From Telmatactis stephensoni (lineage: Eukaryota > Cnidaria > Anthozoa > Actiniaria > Isophelliidae): DNA of 64,000 bases. A program made the position numbers and the translations under genes. Where the stretch lies: the NCBI GenBank assembly GCA_029948255.1, contig JALIZF010001939.1:1-64000 (forward strand), in the 5' to 3' direction. Of the stretch, positions 59,447 through 64,000 are shown in pieces (position 1 is the first letter of the stretch; each line of letters starts with the position of its first letter). The notes beneath the pieces were generated by a model. It saw nothing but the letters and a program-made list of their open reading frames with translations. It made no database searches and was not told the DNA's origin.

Positions 59447-60083
59447 GATCCCGCAAAGGCGCGCAACTATTGTTTTACGAATTTTGTTCACGGTACGTAC
59501 CATGGCGGAACGTCAGAGCCGCTATTAGGAGAAATACTATTTCGCATAACAGAAATGTAGGTTCTTTTTGCCATATATCGATTGGATTACGAAAATTTAT
59601 GAACCAAGATAGAAACGACCCGCCCGCCATCTTGGAACTAAGGAGGAATGGTTACAAGGCTAAATCAAAACAAGGTGAGCAAAATGTGGGAGGGGTAGGA
59701 GAAAAGTATTTTTGAATTTATGTCTATTTGATCCAAAGTTTCGATTTTTTAGAAACTATTAAGCATTCAATTTATTTATTTTGTTTATATTTTCTTTTCT
59801 GTTTGTCTTGAAATTTTTTTGGTTGTTAAACATGATATAAAAATGTTGGTGAAAAAGCTATGCAGCCCCCTCCCCCCGATGTAAAGATCGGCTGCACTAC
59901 ACGGATCCTCGATTGGACCGACATTAGAGGCTGAATGTTGGATTTTTGTTTTCATTCTAGATATTGTAAAAAGCTCGAAAAATTGGCGATTAACCTGAGT
60001 GATCTTTTTTAATCTTTGAACTCTGAAGTGTAAAAGAGTTGTAGAGCTATACTTGCAAGCCTGCTGTTGTAATATTTGCCAAA
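59447..60083. promoter_or_regulatory. Divergent promoter spacer, DUF7802-like / FAXDC2-like
   Basis: 637 bp between two head-to-head start codons. Contains accatggcgg (59499-59508) and ccgccatcttgg (59623-59634), the latter a YY1-type CCAT motif. A plus-strand open frame at 59470-59715 has no recognised domain. Confidence 0.45.
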
Positions 60084-63000
60084 ATGCGTGTTTTCAAAGC
60101 AATACCAAGCTCGGAAGTGATTTCCGAGGCCTTTGTTGATAAATTCTCGATATTTTGGCGGTATATGCCAGGAACAGTTGGAATTATCATCGCTGGTATT
60201 GTAACGATGATACTAGGAAGTGCACTCAGAGGTGAGATTAGAAAAGTGGAAGGGATTGTAGTATACCAGCTTGCCTCAAGATTTTCCTGTTTTGTTCCCC
60301 TCTAGGGTGGGGAAATTAATAGACTATTCTTTGTTTGCATTCTTTTGGGTCTCATACTTCAAAACAAATAATTTCATTTGCCACAACTGAAATGTGAACA
60401 GTAAAATATTGAAGCAAATAGAGGCTTTGCACTAGCTATCACGTGACGGCAGCCATGACAGGATCGGCAGGAACAATAGAGTCTAGACTAATCTGGTTTA
60501 CATGAGAAAGAGTTCAGTTTCCCAGGGGAAAAACTCTGCTGTTGTGTCTGCTGTTATGACTGCCATCACGTGATGGTGCAAAGCCTCTATTGTTTGAAAA
60601 ACCAAGAATCAAGGGTTTTAGCCATAAGTATCCAAAGGGTGTAAAATATCCCCAGGGAGGTACTCCACAGAAATTTTATTGTGGTGTGCACAGCATGCTA
60701 AACACTTGCCTATTTCGACCCAGAAAATGAGATTTTTTTCTACCCTATTTCAGATAAAACAGTTGATTTTTCCCCTTAAAACTATACTCATATTTCAGAC
60801 CAGAATGTTAGATTTCTCTTAAAAGCATGCCCTATTTCTGACCAAAATGACCAAAAACGTTTCTGATCAATTAAAAACTCTGAAAACTACATCCTTTTTT
60901 GGGTCACACTAGTCTCCTTCACAGCCATGTTAATCTTGTCACACAATGCCTCCCTTGTCACGCAATGCCTTCCTTGTCTTTTTTCAGACTAAACACACCT
61001 CGGGTGCAAGGGAGACTAGGGTCACACATACACATATCTAGATAGAAGAGTAACAGCTGCTTGTCACTATGATAAATATGTGAAAAATAAGGAAAGTTGA
61101 AGTGCCTGATTACACACTATAAGAGAAACGGGGAAAGAAATTCCCTGACTCCCTGACTGAAGTGGGACTCAGACCCACAACAGCTGTGATATTTTGTCTG
61201 GCGGCTCTACCAACTGAGCTAGGCACTTCAACTTTCCGTATTTCTTATATATGTACCTATGTGACTTATATAGGGGATCTCCCTGGAAAATATCTCTCAA
61301 TAATAATAATAATAATAATTAATACTTTTTAATGTTATTACAAGGTGAATGGACCTTAGTGTTGGTATTAGTATGCAAACAACTTGGTATCAAACTCCCT
61401 GAAAGTCAATCCATTGACAATGATATGCCGGGATTTATGGAGTCTATGGGTCTAAAGGATGTTCACTGGTATATTATCATCAATATAATTAGCTCTACTG
61501 CAATTTACTATGCTCTTGGTGGGTTCTTGCAGTGGTATTTCTATATAAGGCAGAGAGGTGAACCAGAAAAATGGAAATGCCAGCCTAAAAGGTATCAATA
61601 CTGCTGTTATCATTTCCCTCCTCTCGTCCCCTTCCCAGTCCCCCTCCCCTTTCCCCTCCTTCCCCCTCCCCTCCCCTCCTTTTCCCTTGAGAGCCAGCAA
61701 TGCAGGCTATGTTATCATATCATTATCATCATCATAATCATCATCTCGAATGATTATCTTATTTTTGTTGCTATTAATATTACCAGCATTTCCTTCCTTA
61801 CTGTCAGTTCCTGCTTTCACCTGTATTTTTGGTGCCCATTTTTTTCTCATTTTGTTCTATTTAGATTCCTTTCTCGTGAAGAGGAAATTCATGAAGTCAC
61901 TCTAGGTTCCATTAACATGATGCTTGGCGCTGCAATATTTGGTGTTATATCATGCTACATCGCTAATGGAGGATATACCACAGTCTACTATGAACCCAGC
62001 GAAAGGGGCTGGATCTATCTCATCTTGTCTGCCATCTTTCTTTTCCTGTTTGAGGATGCTTGTGCTTATTACTATCATCGCATGCTTCACTGGCCATTCT
62101 TCTACAAGAGATTCCACAAAATGCACCATCGATACAAGGCGCCTACTTGCTTTAGTTCTACTGCAATGCATCCAGTGGAGTTCCTTGTGTTTCAAGCTAT
62201 CATTATTGCACCAGGTGATTCCTCAAACTTGTAATGACAACAAGCAGTCTGAGTTAAAGTCTCTAATATTTGCCTGGTTTTCCAAAGTGGTGGAAACAGA
62301 AGCAGAAGCAACATATGCAGACTCAGTATTGCATTTCTCACCTTGGTGTGAAAAGTCGGTGGATGTACATTACTGAGTCTGCTTGTGTTACTTCCATTTC
62401 TGCGTCTGTGCAGGCCTATGTGTCTATCTCTCATGAAAACTATGCAAGCTTAAGCCAGACGTGCTCAGGAGTCAATATTTTTACTGTCTGCCATAGAAGT
62501 GGTCTGCTTTAGGGACTGTTAAAGTATGAGAAATGAAAAAGAGGAAGAAATTTTTGTTACAACAAGCTCAGATTGGGCCTGGGTATTTTTGCTCCAAGGA
62601 TAGATTAGTATTTTTGAGGGAATATGCTGTGTAGATAAATTTAAATAATACTTAATTTATCCAAATATTTAGTTTATCCAGGCAAGCCATAGTGGTAAAA
62701 TTTAGGCATGACAAGAGCATTCACAGGCATCCATCTTTTGTATAGAGGCTTTGCACCATCACATAATGGCAGCCATGACAGGAGGCACAACAATAGAGTC
62801 TTTTCCCCCTGGGAAACTGAACTTTCTCGTGTAAACCAGATTAGGCCAGACTCTATTGTTCCTGCCTCCTGTCATGGCTGCCATCACGTGATGGTGCAAA
62901 GCCTCTATACATAACTTCAGGAGCTTCCATCAAGTCATCCTAGGAGAACCCTGAGGACATCAATTACTTTCCCTTCGTCTTCCCCTCTCTCCTTTACTTG

Positions 63001-63870
63001 AGGGGAAAATTTGGTTCTTCACACATGGATGCCACAAAATCACTCAAAGAACACAGTTTGACCATTTAAGGTATATCATTTCAACTGAAGATAACAGTGA
63101 AACTTTCTTTCTTATTGCAGTGTTTGTCTTTCCAATCAATGCTGGTGTTTATGTTGGTATTCTATTGTACCTTTACTACTTTGGTATGGTTGATCATTCT
63201 GGTATAAACTTGTACTCAATAGTTCCTTGGCAACCACCTGTAATGTTTCATGATGACCATCATAAGTAAGAATTAACATTTTATGCATCAATTTCACATT
63301 GCTGTTGATTGTTTTACTGAAGATTGCAGAAAACTAATTGTTCTGACATTTTGAAATTTTTGAATGAATGAATGAATGAATGAATGAGAATAAATAGTTT
63401 GTTTATAATGGCAGAGCACTTAGCTATGTACAGCTAGTTTGTACTTCCATACACACTACCACTGCATTCTTAGTAATATCCTATGCACACAACTCTCAGC
63501 TCACTAGTTTGTTTTTACTGAGGGAGGAAAACTGGAAGACCCTGAGGAAAACCCTTGAAGCAAGGGAGAGAACAAATTAACAAGCTCAAGTTGTTCCCAT
63601 TTGGGAATTGAAACCAGGACCATGGATGAATAAATGAAAGAAAAATGACTAAATAAAAGAATATGAATACATGGATAAAAGATTTCACTTTCAAAAAAAA
63701 GAAAGAAAGAAAGAAAAAAGAAAGAAAGAAAAGAAGAAAAAAAAGGAGAAGAAAAAAAGAAAAACAGGTAACTAATACCATTTCATTTTGTCCCAAGGTA
63801 TTTCCATTGCAATTTTGGCTTCAACTCACTGATTTTTGACAAACTCCATGGGACTTTACGCAGGAACTGA
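60084..63870 (+). CDS. FAXDC2-like sterol desaturase / fatty acid hydroxylase
   Basis: Di-iron membrane oxygenase of the fatty acid hydroxylase superfamily, ER membrane; the family acts on sterols or sphingoid lipids, and the substrate here is unknown. Exons: 60084-60231, 61345-61591, 61865-62214, 63121-63265, 63798-63870. GT-AG, phases agree, 320 residues (human FAXDC2 has 333). The three histidine boxes are visible: HRMLH, HKMHH and HDDHHKYFH, each in the usual context (EDACAYYYHRMLH, RFHKMHHRYKAPT, PVMFHDDHHKYFHCNFG). TM segments occur around residues 25-48, 95-120, 150-170, 185-205 and 240-265. In the last exon the frame stops at 63868 after LHGTLRRN, but a different frame just beyond reads GTDRYYDEEVFGGKGKKIS and stops at 63926, the kind of tail expected after LHGTD. 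A 13-bp insertion (about 63854-63866) would explain it. Introns 1 and 3 each contain one copy of the same MITE. Confidence 0.92.
60419..60590. mobile_element. MITE TAGAGGCTTTGCAC family, copy 1
   Basis: Ends tagaggctttgcac and gtgcaaagcctcta; inner cacgtgacggcagccatgac / tgactgccatcacgtgatgg. In FAXDC2-like intron 1. Confidence 0.9.
61163..61230 (-). mobile_element. tRNA-like SINE head
   Basis: On the minus strand gcctagctcagttggtagag is a perfect A-box region and gggtctgagtccc a B box, but the anticodon-arm region does not fold as a tRNA. It lies in FAXDC2-like intron 1 with direct repeats of agttgaagtgcc around it, so it is read as a SINE rather than a tRNA gene. Confidence 0.6.
62743..62908. 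mobile_element. MITE TAGAGGCTTTGCAC family, copy 2
   Basis: Same ends and core as 60419-60590, with longer perfect arms (caccatcacataatggcagc / gctgccatcacgtgatggtg). In FAXDC2-like intron 3. Confidence 0.92.
63518..63628. repeat. Interspersed repeat, copy 2 of 2
   Basis: actgagggaggaaaactgga, cccttgaagcaagggagaga and gggaattgaaaccaggacc, same order as 38790-38945. Confidence 0.7.
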
Positions 63871-64000
63871 TCGCTATTATGATGAGGAAGTATTTGGTGG
63901 CAAAGGCAAGAAAATCAGCAAAACGTGAACAGAAACGTTCTAAAGAAACTATGATATACTAAGAGATAATTCAACTTTGTTTAACTCTAAATATTATGTA
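63871..64000 (+). other. Downstream of FAXDC2-like stop
   Basis: Contains the out-of-frame continuation of the C-terminal tail to the TGA at 63926-63928, then AT-rich 3' UTR. No poly(A) signal before the window ends. Confidence 0.6.

Noticed and set aside
61163..61230. Possible tRNA gene (good A and B boxes)
   Set aside because: Anticodon arm and acceptor stem do not pair properly and it sits in a repeat context, so it is more likely a SINE head.

Overview
This is a metazoan nuclear window. Coding regions are broken into many short exons with GT-AG introns of about 0.1-2 kb, the proteins have animal orthologues (ORC5, a CYP46-like P450, GTF3C2), and the spaces between exons are packed with small inverted-repeat transposons (MITEs), LINE, Penelope-like and SINE debris and microsatellites. 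I cannot fix the species from sequence alone. The gene set and repeat style suggest a marine invertebrate, with an anthozoan cnidarian as best guess and a sponge not excluded.

Layout. 1-5163 is a complex satellite of 76- and 96-bp monomers. It contains a 1,497-bp-offset higher-order duplication and ends in a 75-bp-arm palindrome. ORC5 (minus, 5 exons, 5496-8800) lies head to head with a cytochrome P450 of CYP46 type (plus, 4 exons, 9275-14392). Tail to tail with the P450 is an amidase-signature hydrolase of microbial type (minus, at least 9 exons, 15331-24649, first exon not found). 24650-28661 is TE-rich spacer. GTF3C2, the TFIIIC110 subunit (plus, 25 exons, 28662-47353), is unusually large because C2H2/C2HC zinc fingers, an AT-hook and a 33-residue repeat tract are joined to the WD-repeat body. 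47354-51246 is repeat-rich. A multi-pass membrane ORF (minus, 51247-52056) follows, then a 1.36-kb TIR element with a relic containing a 2A-like motif (52852-54208). A multi-pass membrane protein of the DUF7802-like type (minus, 5 exons, 55769-59446) sits head to head with a FAXDC2-like sterol desaturase/fatty acid hydroxylase (plus, 5 exons, 60084-63870).

Function. ORC5 (replication origin) and GTF3C2 (RNA polymerase III) are housekeeping genes. The P450, amidase and FAXDC2-like genes belong to lipid/amide metabolism, but no operon-like logic joins them; several are simply arranged as divergent pairs.

Most interesting signal. The P450 has an intact 491-codon frame across four exons, yet the haem-thiolate cysteine is replaced by tyrosine with no alignment gap, and the C-helix W-xxx-R and the I-helix acid/alcohol pair are also gone, while ExxR and the PERF-like motif are kept. 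It looks like a P450 fold that no longer binds haem in the usual way. Secondary signals are the zinc-finger/WD TFIIIC subunit, nested transposons with readable target-site duplications, a HIRAN-like fragment inside a TIR element, a MITE supplying the amidase stop codon, and small frame-breaking indels in three otherwise normal genes, which may be assembly errors.
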